Shown: in pieces, positions 55,358 through 63,609 of the stretch
Layout: each line of letters begins with the position of its first letter
How positions within the stretch are numbered: position 1 is the stretch's first letter
Assembly (NCBI GenBank): GCA_902613595.1
Contig: CACMHY010000001.1
Location: forward strand, 248,001 to 312,000
Direction: 5' to 3'
Source: an uncultured Bacteroidota bacterium
GTDB taxonomy: Bacteria > Bacteroidota > Bacteroidia > Flavobacteriales > Flavobacteriaceae
DNA: 64,000 nt
Position numbers and translations under genes: made by a program
The notes under the pieces: generated by a model
Database searches by the model: none
What the model was told of the DNA's origin: nothing
The model's input: the letters and a program-made list of their open reading frames with translations, nothing else

Positions 55358-56659
55358 TTAAACAGGAATACCTGCCAGATCAAAATTATTAGCCCCGATG
55401 ATTTTAATATTAACAAACTCTCCCAATTTGACATAGAAATTTTTTGCATCTATTAATACTTCATTATCAACATCTGGTGAATCCATAAAGGTTCTACCAA
55501 TAAAATTAGTTCCCTCTTTTCTATCGATTAAACATTTGAAAACTTTCCCTATTAGCTTTTCGTTTTTATTCAATGCAATCTTAGATTGTATTTCCATGAT
55601 TTCATTTAATCTTTTTTGTTTCAATTCCTCAGGAACATCATTTTTTAGAAGATATGCGTGAGTATCTTCTTCATGACTATATTTAAAACAACCTAAACGT
55701 TCAAACCTCATCTCTTTAACCCATTTCTTTAAAATTTCAAAATCTTTATCTGTCTCTCCAGGATAGCCCACAATAAGAGTAGTTCTCAATACAATACCTG
55801 GAACAAGTTTTCTAAATCGTTTAATAAGTGAAGTCGTTTTTTCTTTATTAGTGCCCCGTCTCATTGACTTTAAAATCTTATCAGATATATGTTGAAGTGG
55901 AATGTCAAGATAATTACAAATTTTAGATTCGTTTCTCATGACCTCTAAAACATCCTCGGGAAAACCTGTTGGAAAAGCATAATGTAATCTTATCCACTCA
56001 ATACCATCTAATTTTGATAGGGCACTTAGTAATTGTGCGAGTCTTCTTTCCTTATAGAGGTCTAAACCATAATAAGTCAAATCTTGAGCAATTAAAATTA
56101 ATTCTTTTACTCCATTTTTAGCTAAGTTTTTAGCTTGGTCTACAAGTTTTTCAATTGGAGTTGATCGATGCTTACCTCGCATTAACGGAATAGCACAAAA
56201 AGAACATGGTCTATCACAGCCTTCAGCAATTTTTAGATATGCATAGTGCTTAGGGGTTGTCAAGATTCTCTCTCCTACTAATTCATGCTTGTAATCGGCC
56301 TCTAAAACCTTTAATAGCTGAGGCAAATCCGTGGTTCCAAAATATTGATCTACATCAGGGATTTCTTTTTCTAAGTCATTTTTATATCTTTCACTTAAAC
56401 ATCCTGTTACATAAACCCTATCGACTATGCCAGTTTGTTTGTACTCAATTTGCTCTAAAATTGTATCTATAGACTCTTGCTTCGCATTATTTATAAAACC
56501 GCAGGTATTAATAACTACAATATTTCCTTTCTCTTCGTGAACTACATTTTTCTTACTTGCTTCTAGTTGTTTGATTATAATCTCTGAATCATAAATATTT
56601 TTTGAACAACCTAAGGTTATAACATTTATCTTATTTCTTTTTTTTGATCTCGTCCTCAT
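55358..56659 (-). CDS. rimO: Ribosomal protein S12 methylthiotransferase RimO
   Basis: This radical-SAM enzyme adds a methylthio group to the conserved aspartate of ribosomal protein S12. The 433-residue protein has the N-terminal UPF0004 cluster cysteines C18, C53 and C87, the radical-SAM CxxxCxxC at C148, C152 and C155 (GCDRPCSFC), and a C-terminal TRAM domain. IPLMRGKHRS and the length fit RimO rather than MiaB. In Bacteroidota it commonly follows ftsY; here two other genes lie between them. Confidence 0.95.
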   Translation of the reverse strand: MRTRSKKRNKINVITLGCSKNIYDSEIIIKQLEASKKNVVHEEKGNIVVINTCGFINNAKQESIDTILEQIEYKQTGIVDRVYVTGCLSERYKNDLEKEIPDVDQYFGTTDLPQLLKVLEADYKHELVGERILTTPKHYAYLKIAEGCDRPCSFCAIPLMRGKHRSTPIEKLVDQAKNLAKNGVKELILIAQDLTYYGLDLYKERRLAQLLSALSKLDGIEWIRLHYAFPTGFPEDVLEVMRNESKICNYLDIPLQHISDKILKSMRRGTNKEKTTSLIKRFRKLVPGIVLRTTLIVGYPGETDKDFEILKKWVKEMRFERLGCFKYSHEEDTHAYLLKNDVPEELKQKRLNEIMEIQSKIALNKNEKLIGKVFKCLIDRKEGTNFIGRTFMDSPDVDNEVLIDAKNFYVKLGEFVNIKIIGANNFDLAGIPV

Positions 56660-56663
56660 ATTA

Positions 56664-58313
56664 CTATTTAAACAAGTCTGGTATTTTACGAACTGGATTT
56701 ATTTTTTCATAGGCTGCTCCAATATTTAATAAAATCTGTTCTTTTTTTGAAGGGGCAATAAAAGTTATATTTTGAGGTTGACCGTTACGTTTATATCCCA
56801 TTGGAATTCCTAATGCAGGGAAATGTGCAAGTGCTGCAAATTTAGCATCCTTACTATCAATTGATATGACAGCGTCTAGATTTTGATTTTTGATTACCAT
56901 AAAATAGCTCTTAGCTAATTTCATCATTTCACGTTTAGTTTTTCTAAATTGATTTTGAGAAATATTTACTCCAACTAATCGGGTAAAATTTTCTTGCCCA
57001 TATGGTGCGTGGAGTAGGCTATCCATTTTGTTAAAATTCACGATATCTTTTATTGAATCAAAGGATAATTTTTTGTTAGTGCTGTTTTTTATATATTTTG
57101 GTAAATCACTCTTCATATCTATATCAAGCAGATTTATAAAATTTTGTAGTTCTATTTCAGGAGCTTTGAAACTAATAATTTTTGCTCCTGCTTTTCTCAT
57201 CAAATCCAAAGAAATTTTCATCAAACTGTCTTTTTCATATTTTTCAAAAATTCCAAAACTTTTCCCATCTAGGGTAACTGTATCTAGTCCCTGATAAAAA
57301 ATGGGATTGCTATTATAACTATACTCATCAGTACTGTCAAAACCTATTAATGCATTCATTAATATGGCAGTATCCATTACGCTTTTAGCCATAGGTCCTG
57401 CTGTATCTAAACTACTTGAAATTGGAATCATTCCGTTTCTACTTATTGACCCTATAGTTGGCTTGAGACCTACTACACTATTTTTCCCTGATGGAGATAA
57501 AATTGAACCTGAAGTTTCGGAACCAATGGCTGCTACTGAATAGTTTGCTGCTACCGCTACACCACTTCCTGAACTTGATCCACCTGTTTCAAAAATTTTC
57601 CTCCCATATGGATTTAATGTTTGCCCACCCAATGCACTATAGCCTAATGGACAATTTTGACAAAAATAATAAGCCCATTCACTCAAATTAACTTTTCCTA
57701 AAATTAGTGCTCCCTTTTCCTTTAAACGCTTTACAAGAAATGAATCATTATTAGGAATGTTATTTTTAAATGCTGCACTACCAGCAGTTGTACTCATGGG
57801 TAAAGCATCAATATTATCTTTTATAAGAATAGGAATTCCATATAAAGGATGGTTTATTTGTTTCTTTCGTTTTTTGTCTCGTTGCTTTGCATCATCAAGA
57901 ACATCTGGGTTAAGAGAAATTATTGCATTCAAATATCTATCACGATTTGTTTCAAAATAATATATACGGAATAAATAAAATAAACATATTTTTTCATATG
58001 ATACTAAACCTTTTTGAACGATATCTTGAATTTCAAGTATACTTTTTTCTAAGATAAGTGGTTTTAACCTTTCATATTCTTTTTTTGTGAAACCTAAAAG
58101 TTCTTTTTTAAAAGGAGAAAAAAATGAGTTTTTATCCTGATGCTTTGACTGAATCCGCTTAAACCGCAAACGATTTAAAGAGTTTTTTGAATTTTCTTTT
58201 AATTCAGCTGTTTCATCATAGGGTACCCATTTTATTAGGCTTTGTTCTTCAACACTGCAAGAGTTAAAAATGAATATTACTAGAAACAAAAATCTAAATT
58301 TATAGATAGGCAT
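56664..58313 (-). CDS. Amidase-signature hydrolase, lipoprotein
   Basis: This 549-residue protein has a lipobox at C19 (IFNSC). The amidase-signature core is intact with a Ser-cisSer-Lys arrangement: K165 in ILIKDNID, serines from 246 in GGSSSGSG, and the nucleophile at about S270 in GSETSGSILSPSG, followed by VVGLKPTIGSISR. The C-terminal ALGIPMGY is typical. Substrate is unknown; the exported form suggests peptide amides or cell-wall fragments (inference). It begins one base after the alpha/beta-hydrolase gene and ends four bases before rimO, so the ftsY-to-rimO set is probably one message. Confidence 0.9.
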   Translation of the reverse strand: MPIYKFRFLFLVIFIFNSCSVEEQSLIKWVPYDETAELKENSKNSLNRLRFKRIQSKHQDKNSFFSPFKKELLGFTKKEYERLKPLILEKSILEIQDIVQKGLVSYEKICLFYLFRIYYFETNRDRYLNAIISLNPDVLDDAKQRDKKRKKQINHPLYGIPILIKDNIDALPMSTTAGSAAFKNNIPNNDSFLVKRLKEKGALILGKVNLSEWAYYFCQNCPLGYSALGGQTLNPYGRKIFETGGSSSGSGVAVAANYSVAAIGSETSGSILSPSGKNSVVGLKPTIGSISRNGMIPISSSLDTAGPMAKSVMDTAILMNALIGFDSTDEYSYNSNPIFYQGLDTVTLDGKSFGIFEKYEKDSLMKISLDLMRKAGAKIISFKAPEIELQNFINLLDIDMKSDLPKYIKNSTNKKLSFDSIKDIVNFNKMDSLLHAPYGQENFTRLVGVNISQNQFRKTKREMMKLAKSYFMVIKNQNLDAVISIDSKDAKFAALAHFPALGIPMGYKRNGQPQNITFIAPSKKEQILLNIGAAYEKINPVRKIPDLFK

Positions 58314-58314
58314 A

Positions 58315-59292
58315 CTATAATATTTTTTTCAAAAAATTCTGAACGGCTTCGGTCACTTGCCCATAATTATTAGAACTTAGATAGGAGGTTATCACGTGAT
58401 CACCAGCTTCAGGAAATGCTTTTTTTACCTTTAATTCACTTGGTGTACCTAATTCATCAAACATTTTTAACATTGCAGGTATAGATACAACTTTATCCTG
58501 TAAACTATCATTTTTATAATAATATCCCATAAAAACTGGAACCTTTATTTTTTCATATGTTGATTTATTCATTTTAATATCTAAAAGTTTTTGCATATGA
58601 AGTGTACTTTCTAATCGTATTTTGGATGTCCAATATTTTTTCTTTTCAATATTCATGTTATTCATATTGTGGTATTTACTACCTCTAACAAGACGTGCCA
58701 TTTGAAGTCCCCATGGTTTGGAAAGAAGTTTTGCTAATGGATCATATACCTCAATATTCGGTGCAAATAGGCAAATTGCAGCGATAGATGGGTCAGTGCC
58801 AAAACACAAAGAGAGTACACCTCCATGAGACGTTCCAAGAAGAATTACTTTATCTCCAAGTGCTTTTGCGACCGATATGGCTTCTTTTGCAGATTCCCAA
58901 AAATCGTTATTGTTGTAATTCAACATTGGTTCTTTTTCATTTAGTCCATGACCATAGAGTCTAGGAACATAAAGATTTGCATTAAGAAATTTGGCAATTT
59001 TTCGATGTACTGGGTCTCCCTCAATTCCTGAGGCAGTAAATCCATGTAAATACAAAACACTATAATTAGTTTTTTTTGGAATAGAGTCATTAAACTCTAT
59101 ATAAGACTCATTTCCTGGACGGACATTTCCTAACATTTTTTCTTTATTAGAAATCCAATTTTTTAATGTATTTAATTCTTTTGGTACTTTAACTGGAATC
59201 ATATTAAGATCAGGGTTTTCAACCCTTGGACCTATAAGATACAGACCTCCTAGAATCAAAATTAAAATCCAAAAAAATTTAAAAATTCTCAC
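58315..59292 (-). CDS. Membrane-anchored alpha/beta hydrolase
   Basis: This 325-residue protein has one N-terminal hydrophobic helix (residues 5-20). The alpha/beta-hydrolase fold shows the oxyanion-hole LHGFTASG, a PRLYGHGL loop, the nucleophile elbow GTSHGG, and a C-terminal GDHVITSYL with the catalytic histidine. It resembles carboxylesterase/thermostable monoacylglycerol-lipase-like proteins. The substrate cannot be stated. It lies 10 bases after ftsY in a leftward series with the amidase. Confidence 0.87.
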   Translation of the reverse strand: MRIFKFFWILILILGGLYLIGPRVENPDLNMIPVKVPKELNTLKNWISNKEKMLGNVRPGNESYIEFNDSIPKKTNYSVLYLHGFTASGIEGDPVHRKIAKFLNANLYVPRLYGHGLNEKEPMLNYNNNDFWESAKEAISVAKALGDKVILLGTSHGGVLSLCFGTDPSIAAICLFAPNIEVYDPLAKLLSKPWGLQMARLVRGSKYHNMNNMNIEKKKYWTSKIRLESTLHMQKLLDIKMNKSTYEKIKVPVFMGYYYKNDSLQDKVVSIPAMLKMFDELGTPSELKVKKAFPEAGDHVITSYLSSNNYGQVTEAVQNFLKKIL

Positions 59293-59302
59293 TTTAGATT
59301 AG

Positions 59303-60247
59303 TTATTTCCTAAACAATGTTTTAACAAATTTGTCAGGGTCAAAGTCTTGTAAATCTTCTACTCCCTCTCCAACACCAATGTATTTCACAGGAATTTTAA
59401 ATTGGTCTGATATTCCAATAAGTACTCCCCCTTTTGCAGTTCCATCTAATTTTGTAACTGCTAAGCTTGATACTTCAGTTACTTCAATAAATTGCTTCGC
59501 TTGTTGGAATGCATTTTGGCCAGTTGAACCGTCTAAAACTAAAAGTACTTCATGTGGCGCTTCCGGAATTACTTTTGACATTACCCGCTTTACTTTTGAT
59601 AGCTCATTCATTAAATTAACCTTGTTATGTAGACGTCCTGCTGTATCAATTAGGGCATAATCAGCCTCTTTTGATTTTGCTGATTGAATAGTGTCAAAAG
59701 CAACGGAAGCTGGATCACTGCCCATTTCTTGCCTTATTAGAGGTGCATTAGCACGGTCAGCCCAAATTTGAAGTTGATCTATAGCACCTGCTCGAAAGGT
59801 ATCCGCGGCTCCAATTACGATTTTTTTACCCTGTGCACCAAAATGGTAAGCAAGTTTTCCGATTGTAGTCGTCTTTCCTACTCCATTTACACCTACAACC
59901 ATAATCACATAAGGTTCATTCTTTTTAGAATCATTTTCTTCACTATTGGTTTTTTTAAGGAGTTTTGAGATTTCTTGGGAGAGCATTTTCACCAAATCAT
60001 CAAAACTAAGATATTTTTCCTTTGCTGTTCTTGTCTGCAAGGCATCAATAATCTTTAGAGTTGTTTCTACTCCAACATCAGATTGAATAAGAATTGATTC
60101 AAGTTCATCTAAGAAATCATCACTTATTTTTGTTTTACCAGCTACTATTAATCCTAAGCGAGATAAAAAAGATTTTTTCGTATTAGAAAGTCCTTTTTCT
60201 AATTTTTTTTCATCCTTTTTTGTAAAAAAGTCTTTAAGCCTTCCCAT
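59303..60247 (-). CDS. ftsY: Signal recognition particle receptor FtsY
   Basis: This SRP-receptor GTPase docks ribosome-SRP complexes at the membrane. The 314-residue protein is the short form lacking the long acidic A domain, as is usual in Bacteroidota. The N domain spans about 10-100. The G domain has the P-loop GVNGVGKT (119-126), DTFRAGA, DTAGRLHN, TKLDGTAKGG and the C-terminal GVGEGVEDLQDFD. A terminator separates it from the upstream ribosomal-protein genes. Confidence 0.97.
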   Translation of the reverse strand: MGRLKDFFTKKDEKKLEKGLSNTKKSFLSRLGLIVAGKTKISDDFLDELESILIQSDVGVETTLKIIDALQTRTAKEKYLSFDDLVKMLSQEISKLLKKTNSEENDSKKNEPYVIMVVGVNGVGKTTTIGKLAYHFGAQGKKIVIGAADTFRAGAIDQLQIWADRANAPLIRQEMGSDPASVAFDTIQSAKSKEADYALIDTAGRLHNKVNLMNELSKVKRVMSKVIPEAPHEVLLVLDGSTGQNAFQQAKQFIEVTEVSSLAVTKLDGTAKGGVLIGISDQFKIPVKYIGVGEGVEDLQDFDPDKFVKTLFRK

Positions 60248-60249
60248 AC

Positions 60250-60283
60250 ATAAAAATAAAAAAAGCTACTGTCAAGAGTAGCT
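60250..60283 (-). terminator. Terminator between the DUF4295 gene and ftsY
   Basis: AGCTACT (60264-60270) and AGTAGCT (60277-60283) form a perfect 7-bp stem with a six-base loop. On the minus strand the stem is followed by TTTTTTATTTTTAT, so it should end transcripts of the rpmB-rpmG-DUF4295 operon just before ftsY. A T-run also follows on the plus strand. Confidence 0.82.
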
Positions 60284-60306
60284 TTTTTCTTTTAAAATTG
60301 TTTGTT

Positions 60307-60459
60307 CTATTTTTTGCTAAGCCAATCGGATAACAAATCTGGTGGTAAAATAGTTTCAACAAAACTATAAGAATTACTACCAGGTTTTTTTACCATTTTT
60401 ATGGCTTTTGTTAATCTTTTTGATCCTGTTTGGAGCGAAGCAACTGATTTTTTAGCCAT
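60307..60459 (-). CDS. DUF4295 small protein
   Basis: This 50-residue basic protein (begins MAKKSVASLQTG, ends LLSDWLSKK) matches the DUF4295 family. The family is found in Bacteroidota directly after rpmG and is suspected to be ribosome-associated because of that constant location. It starts two bases after the rpmG stop and ends before a terminator. No function has been demonstrated to my knowledge. Confidence 0.9.
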   Translation of the reverse strand: MAKKSVASLQTGSKRLTKAIKMVKKPGSNSYSFVETILPPDLLSDWLSKK

Positions 60460-60461
60460 TA

Positions 60462-60644
60462 TTACTTGATTTCTTTATGAACAGTCATTTTTTTTAAAAT
60501 TGGGTTGAATTTTTTTACTTCAAGGCGTTCTGGTGTATTCTTTTTATTTTTTGTTGTAATGTAGCGTGATGTTCCGGGTAAACCAGAATCTTTGTGCTCT
60601 GTACATTCTAAAATAACCTGTACCCTATTACCTTTTTTAGCCAT
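60462..60644 (-). CDS. rpmG: 50S ribosomal protein L33
   Basis: This 60-residue L33 has the family pattern [36 protein letters not shown] and KKFNP...KMTVHKEIK. It has only one cysteine, so it is the zinc-free form without the two CxxC pairs. It starts five bases after rpmB. Confidence 0.96.
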   Translation of the reverse strand: MAKKGNRVQVILECTEHKDSGLPGTSRYITTKNKKNTPERLEVKKFNPILKKMTVHKEIK

Positions 60645-60649
60645 AAAAT

Positions 60650-60889
60650 CTAACCCTTATAATTACGTTTTTTCTCAGCTTCTTTTAGAACAGCTGTGAT
60701 ACCTTTTTTATTAATAGTTTTCAAGACAGCTGTTGAAACGTTGAGTGTGACCCATTTATCTTCCTCAGGTACAAAAAAACGTTTTCTGATAATATTTGCA
60801 TCAAAGCGTCGCCTTGTTCTATTCAGTGCTTTTGAAACATTGTTTCCAAACATTACTTTCTTTCCGCTAATTTGGCAAACTTTTGACAT
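60650..60889 (-). CDS. rpmB: 50S ribosomal protein L28
   Basis: This 79-residue L28 begins [21 protein letters not shown] and contains RRRFDANI and the conserved RFFVPEE, with no extra zinc-binding CxxC pairs. ATG 60889 gives the family's length. A start seven codons further up would lie almost on the -7 box of the promoter. It leads the rpmB-rpmG-DUF4295 operon. Confidence 0.96.
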   Translation of the reverse strand: MSKVCQISGKKVMFGNNVSKALNRTRRRFDANIIRKRFFVPEEDKWVTLNVSTAVLKTINKKGITAVLKEAEKKRNYKG

Positions 60890-60907
60890 TATGAATTTAT
60901 ACGGCTG

Positions 60908-60937
60908 CAAATTTACTGTTTTTTAAACAGTTTCAAA
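60908..60937 (-). promoter_or_regulatory. Promoter of the rpmB-rpmG-DUF4295 operon
   Basis: On the minus strand TTTG (60937-60934) and TAAATTTG (60915-60908) are 18 bases apart, an exact consensus match. The -7 box ends 18 bases before the rpmB ATG. Between the boxes lies a 7-bp dyad (ACTGTTT at 60915-60921 and AAACAGT at 60925-60931), which could be an operator for ribosomal-protein control. Confidence 0.7.
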
Positions 60938-60961
60938 ATTGTTTTCTGAAAAATAAGAATT

Positions 60962-62203
60962 TTATATTATTTCTCTGTAAACCATCTCTAGTGCCTTGTT
61001 CACAGCCTTTCCAATTACCCTTTCTCTATGCTTACCGAATTTAAATTTTTCGCTTATAATTCTTTTATCTGATGATATTGCTATCCAAACAGTTCCAATT
61101 TCAGCATCTGAATCACCTTTGGAAGGGCCAGCATTACCTGTAGTTGCAACACCTAAACTGGAATTAAATTTTTTACGTACGTTTTGAGCCATCATTTCAG
61201 CAACTTGTTTGCTAACAACTGAGTTTTTTTCAATAATGTTTTTTGGAACCGAAAGCAAATCGGATTTAGATTGGGTTTGATATGAAATAATACTGCCTAC
61301 AAAATATTTTGAAGCTCCTGGTACTTTAGCTAAACGTGCTGATATTTCTCCACCTGTGCAACTTTCTGCTAAAGATAAAGTCTTGTTTTTTAATAAAAAT
61401 TGTGCTTGTATTTTTTCCTCAAAAGAAGATACATCTTCATAACCAACAAAAATGTCTTTAATTAGGGGTAAAAGTTTTTCTATTTCCTTATCTATCTTAT
61501 CATTGATTGACTTTCTATCCGGTCCTTTTCCGGAGATGCGAAGTCTAACTCTACCTAAATTAGGTAAATAAGCTAATTTTAGGTCATCTGGTAAAGAATT
61601 TTCCCAAATAGAGATTATTTCTGCGATTGCGCTTTCGCCTAACCCATAGGTAATTATTGTTTTATGAACTATGAATGGACGGGTAAAATGATTTTGTAGT
61701 TTAGGAATTACTTCGTTGGTCATTAATGATTTCATTTCAAAAGGTACACCAGGTAAAGAAATAATTACCTGTCCATTTTTTTCGAACCACATCCCTGAAG
61801 CTGTTCCATAATTATTTTTAAAAATTTTTGCTTTGGATGGAAGTAAAGCTTGTTTCCTATTCTGTTCATTTATCGGAGTTGTAACATATTTTTTGAAGAT
61901 TTCTTCAATGTGATCAAGTATTTCTTTATTCTCAATCAATTTGTCATTAAAATAAGAGCATAAAGTTTGTTTTGTAAGATCATCGCTAGTTGGCCCTAAT
62001 CCACCCGTAAGAATTACTAGTTTTGCCCTTTTTTCTGATAATTTAAGCGCACCGATAATATCGTCTTTTTTATCTGAAATGCTTGTTATTTGTGTAATCT
62101 CAATTCCAATATCATTAAGTACTTTTGCTAAAAATACAGAATTAGTATTTACAATTTGGCCAATGAGAATTTCATCACCTATAGTTATAAGTTCTGCTTT
62201 CAT
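60962..62203 (-). CDS. cinA: CinA-family protein (MoCF-like domain plus NMN amidohydrolase)
   Basis: This 413-residue protein combines an N-terminal molybdopterin-binding-like COG1058 domain (AELITIGDEILIGQIVNTNS, LTGGLGPTSDD) with a C-terminal PncC-type nicotinamide-nucleotide amidase domain (LAESCTGGEISARLAKVPGASKYFVGSIISY, GVATTGNAGPSKGD). CinA proteins act in pyridine-nucleotide salvage and are linked to competence in some bacteria. The start overlaps the stop of the upstream FAH-family gene by four bases. Confidence 0.94.
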   Translation of the reverse strand: MKAELITIGDEILIGQIVNTNSVFLAKVLNDIGIEITQITSISDKKDDIIGALKLSEKRAKLVILTGGLGPTSDDLTKQTLCSYFNDKLIENKEILDHIEEIFKKYVTTPINEQNRKQALLPSKAKIFKNNYGTASGMWFEKNGQVIISLPGVPFEMKSLMTNEVIPKLQNHFTRPFIVHKTIITYGLGESAIAEIISIWENSLPDDLKLAYLPNLGRVRLRISGKGPDRKSINDKIDKEIEKLLPLIKDIFVGYEDVSSFEEKIQAQFLLKNKTLSLAESCTGGEISARLAKVPGASKYFVGSIISYQTQSKSDLLSVPKNIIEKNSVVSKQVAEMMAQNVRKKFNSSLGVATTGNAGPSKGDSDAEIGTVWIAISSDKRIISEKFKFGKHRERVIGKAVNKALEMVYREII

Positions 62204-62811
62204 TTAATATTAATTGAAAAAGCTATTTTTCTTTCTAAATAACCCCTTAAATTATCATTTTTATAAATATTCCCCACCCCTGAGGGAGTTCCAGTAAATA
62301 AAACATCACCAATCTTGAGAGTAAAAAATGTTGAGACATAACTTATTAGCTCATCTATCTTCCATAACATTTTATTTGTATTCCCAATTTGAACTTTAGA
62401 ACCATTTCTTTCTAAAGAAAAGTTGATGTTATTTATATTTTTAAATTCTTTCTTTGAAAACCAATGACCAATTAAGGTTGAACCATCAAAAGATTTTGCC
62501 TTCTCCCATGGTAGGCTTTTAGATTTTAATTCATTTTGTAGTGATCTTGCGGTGAAATCAATTCCTAGACCTATTTCATCGTAATACTTTGGGGCAAACT
62601 TGGTTTGAATATGTTTACCAATTTTATTAATTCTGACTAAAAGTTCAACCTCATAGTGAATATCATTTGTAAAATGAGGAAAAAAAAATGGTTGTTTTTT
62701 TTGAATGATTGAAGTGTCGGGTTTAATAAATAATATGGGCTCATCCGGTTTATCGTTTTTTAATTCTTCAATATGATCGACATAATTTCTTCCTACACAA
62801 ATAATTTTCAC
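62200..62811 (-). CDS. Fumarylacetoacetate-hydrolase-family protein
   Basis: This 203-residue FAH-fold enzyme shows KIICVGRNYVDHIEE, the metal-site glutamates in HYEVELLVRI, GLGIDFTARSLQNELK, WEKAKSFDGSTLIG and FTGTPSGVGNI. Small members of this family include acylpyruvases and oxaloacetate decarboxylases (FAHD1-like), and this length and motif set fit that group. The exact substrate is not decided by sequence. It lies four bases after the exonuclease gene and is coupled to cinA. Confidence 0.88.
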   Translation of the reverse strand: MKIICVGRNYVDHIEELKNDKPDEPILFIKPDTSIIQKKQPFFFPHFTNDIHYEVELLVRINKIGKHIQTKFAPKYYDEIGLGIDFTARSLQNELKSKSLPWEKAKSFDGSTLIGHWFSKKEFKNINNINFSLERNGSKVQIGNTNKMLWKIDELISYVSTFFTLKIGDVLFTGTPSGVGNIYKNDNLRGYLERKIAFSINIK

Positions 62812-62815
62812 AAAT

Positions 62816-63589
62816 TTATTCTTTAGTGTTCATTGAATTTAACTTTATTTCTGTTAAAATCTTCTTGGTATATCTTGGAAAGTCAGCATTTAGAATCCAT
62901 CCAAAATATCCAGGCTCTTCATTAAGTATTTCATTAACTTTTTTTCCCCTATGCTTACCAAAACCAAAACAAATTTCATCATCTTTATTATAAATTAGAA
63001 ACCCTGCAAAATCAGCTGTTTTTTTTCTAGTACTAAAATGATTCAAAAATTCTACATTCGGTTCTAATTCTGAATAACGATCTAATTGTGCAAGCAAAAC
63101 ATCGAGTGTTGCATTTGCGTCAGCAATAGCAGTATGGGCATCAGTGAGCTCCTTATCACAATAAAACTTTAAAGCAGCCGAAAGAGTCCTTGACTCCATT
63201 TTATGAAATATATTTTGTACATCAATTGTCTTTGTATTTTTAAAATCGAAATCTAAGTCTGCTCTTAACAATTCTTCAACTAGAAGGGGTATGTCAAATC
63301 TGTCTGAATTAAAACCAGCTAAATCACAGCCTTTTAAAAAATTGTATATATTTCGGGCTTTATCTTTAAATTTTGGTTCATTCGCAACCATCTCATCAGT
63401 TATCCCATGGATTAGAGTAGATTCAGGAGGTATCGGAATCCCGGGGTTTAATCTAATTTCAAGTAATTCTCTTGAACCATCAATATTAACTTTGATTATT
63501 GCAATTTCTATTATGCGGTCCTTGCTTACGTCAGTCCCAGTTGTTTCCAAGTCAAAAAAACAAAGTGGCTTAGTTAATTTTAATTTCAT
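62816..63589 (-). CDS. DEDDh 3'-5' exonuclease (DNA polymerase III epsilon-like)
   Basis: This 257-residue protein has the DEDDh exonuclease motifs: FFDLETTGTD (Exo I), GFNSDRFDIPLL (Exo II) and DAHTAIADANAT (Exo III), plus HGITDEMV. The C-terminal region of about 70 residues (GFGKHRGKKVNEILNEEPGYFGWIL) resembles the putative quorum-sensing/exonuclease-X-like DUF3820 module. It could be a proofreading subunit or a stand-alone repair nuclease; the extra module favours the latter. It lies 20 bases after the E2 gene. Confidence 0.88.
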   Translation of the reverse strand: MKLKLTKPLCFFDLETTGTDVSKDRIIEIAIIKVNIDGSRELLEIRLNPGIPIPPESTLIHGITDEMVANEPKFKDKARNIYNFLKGCDLAGFNSDRFDIPLLVEELLRADLDFDFKNTKTIDVQNIFHKMESRTLSAALKFYCDKELTDAHTAIADANATLDVLLAQLDRYSELEPNVEFLNHFSTRKKTADFAGFLIYNKDDEICFGFGKHRGKKVNEILNEEPGYFGWILNADFPRYTKKILTEIKLNSMNTKE

Positions 63590-63609
63590 TTATATATTTA
63601 TATACTTGT

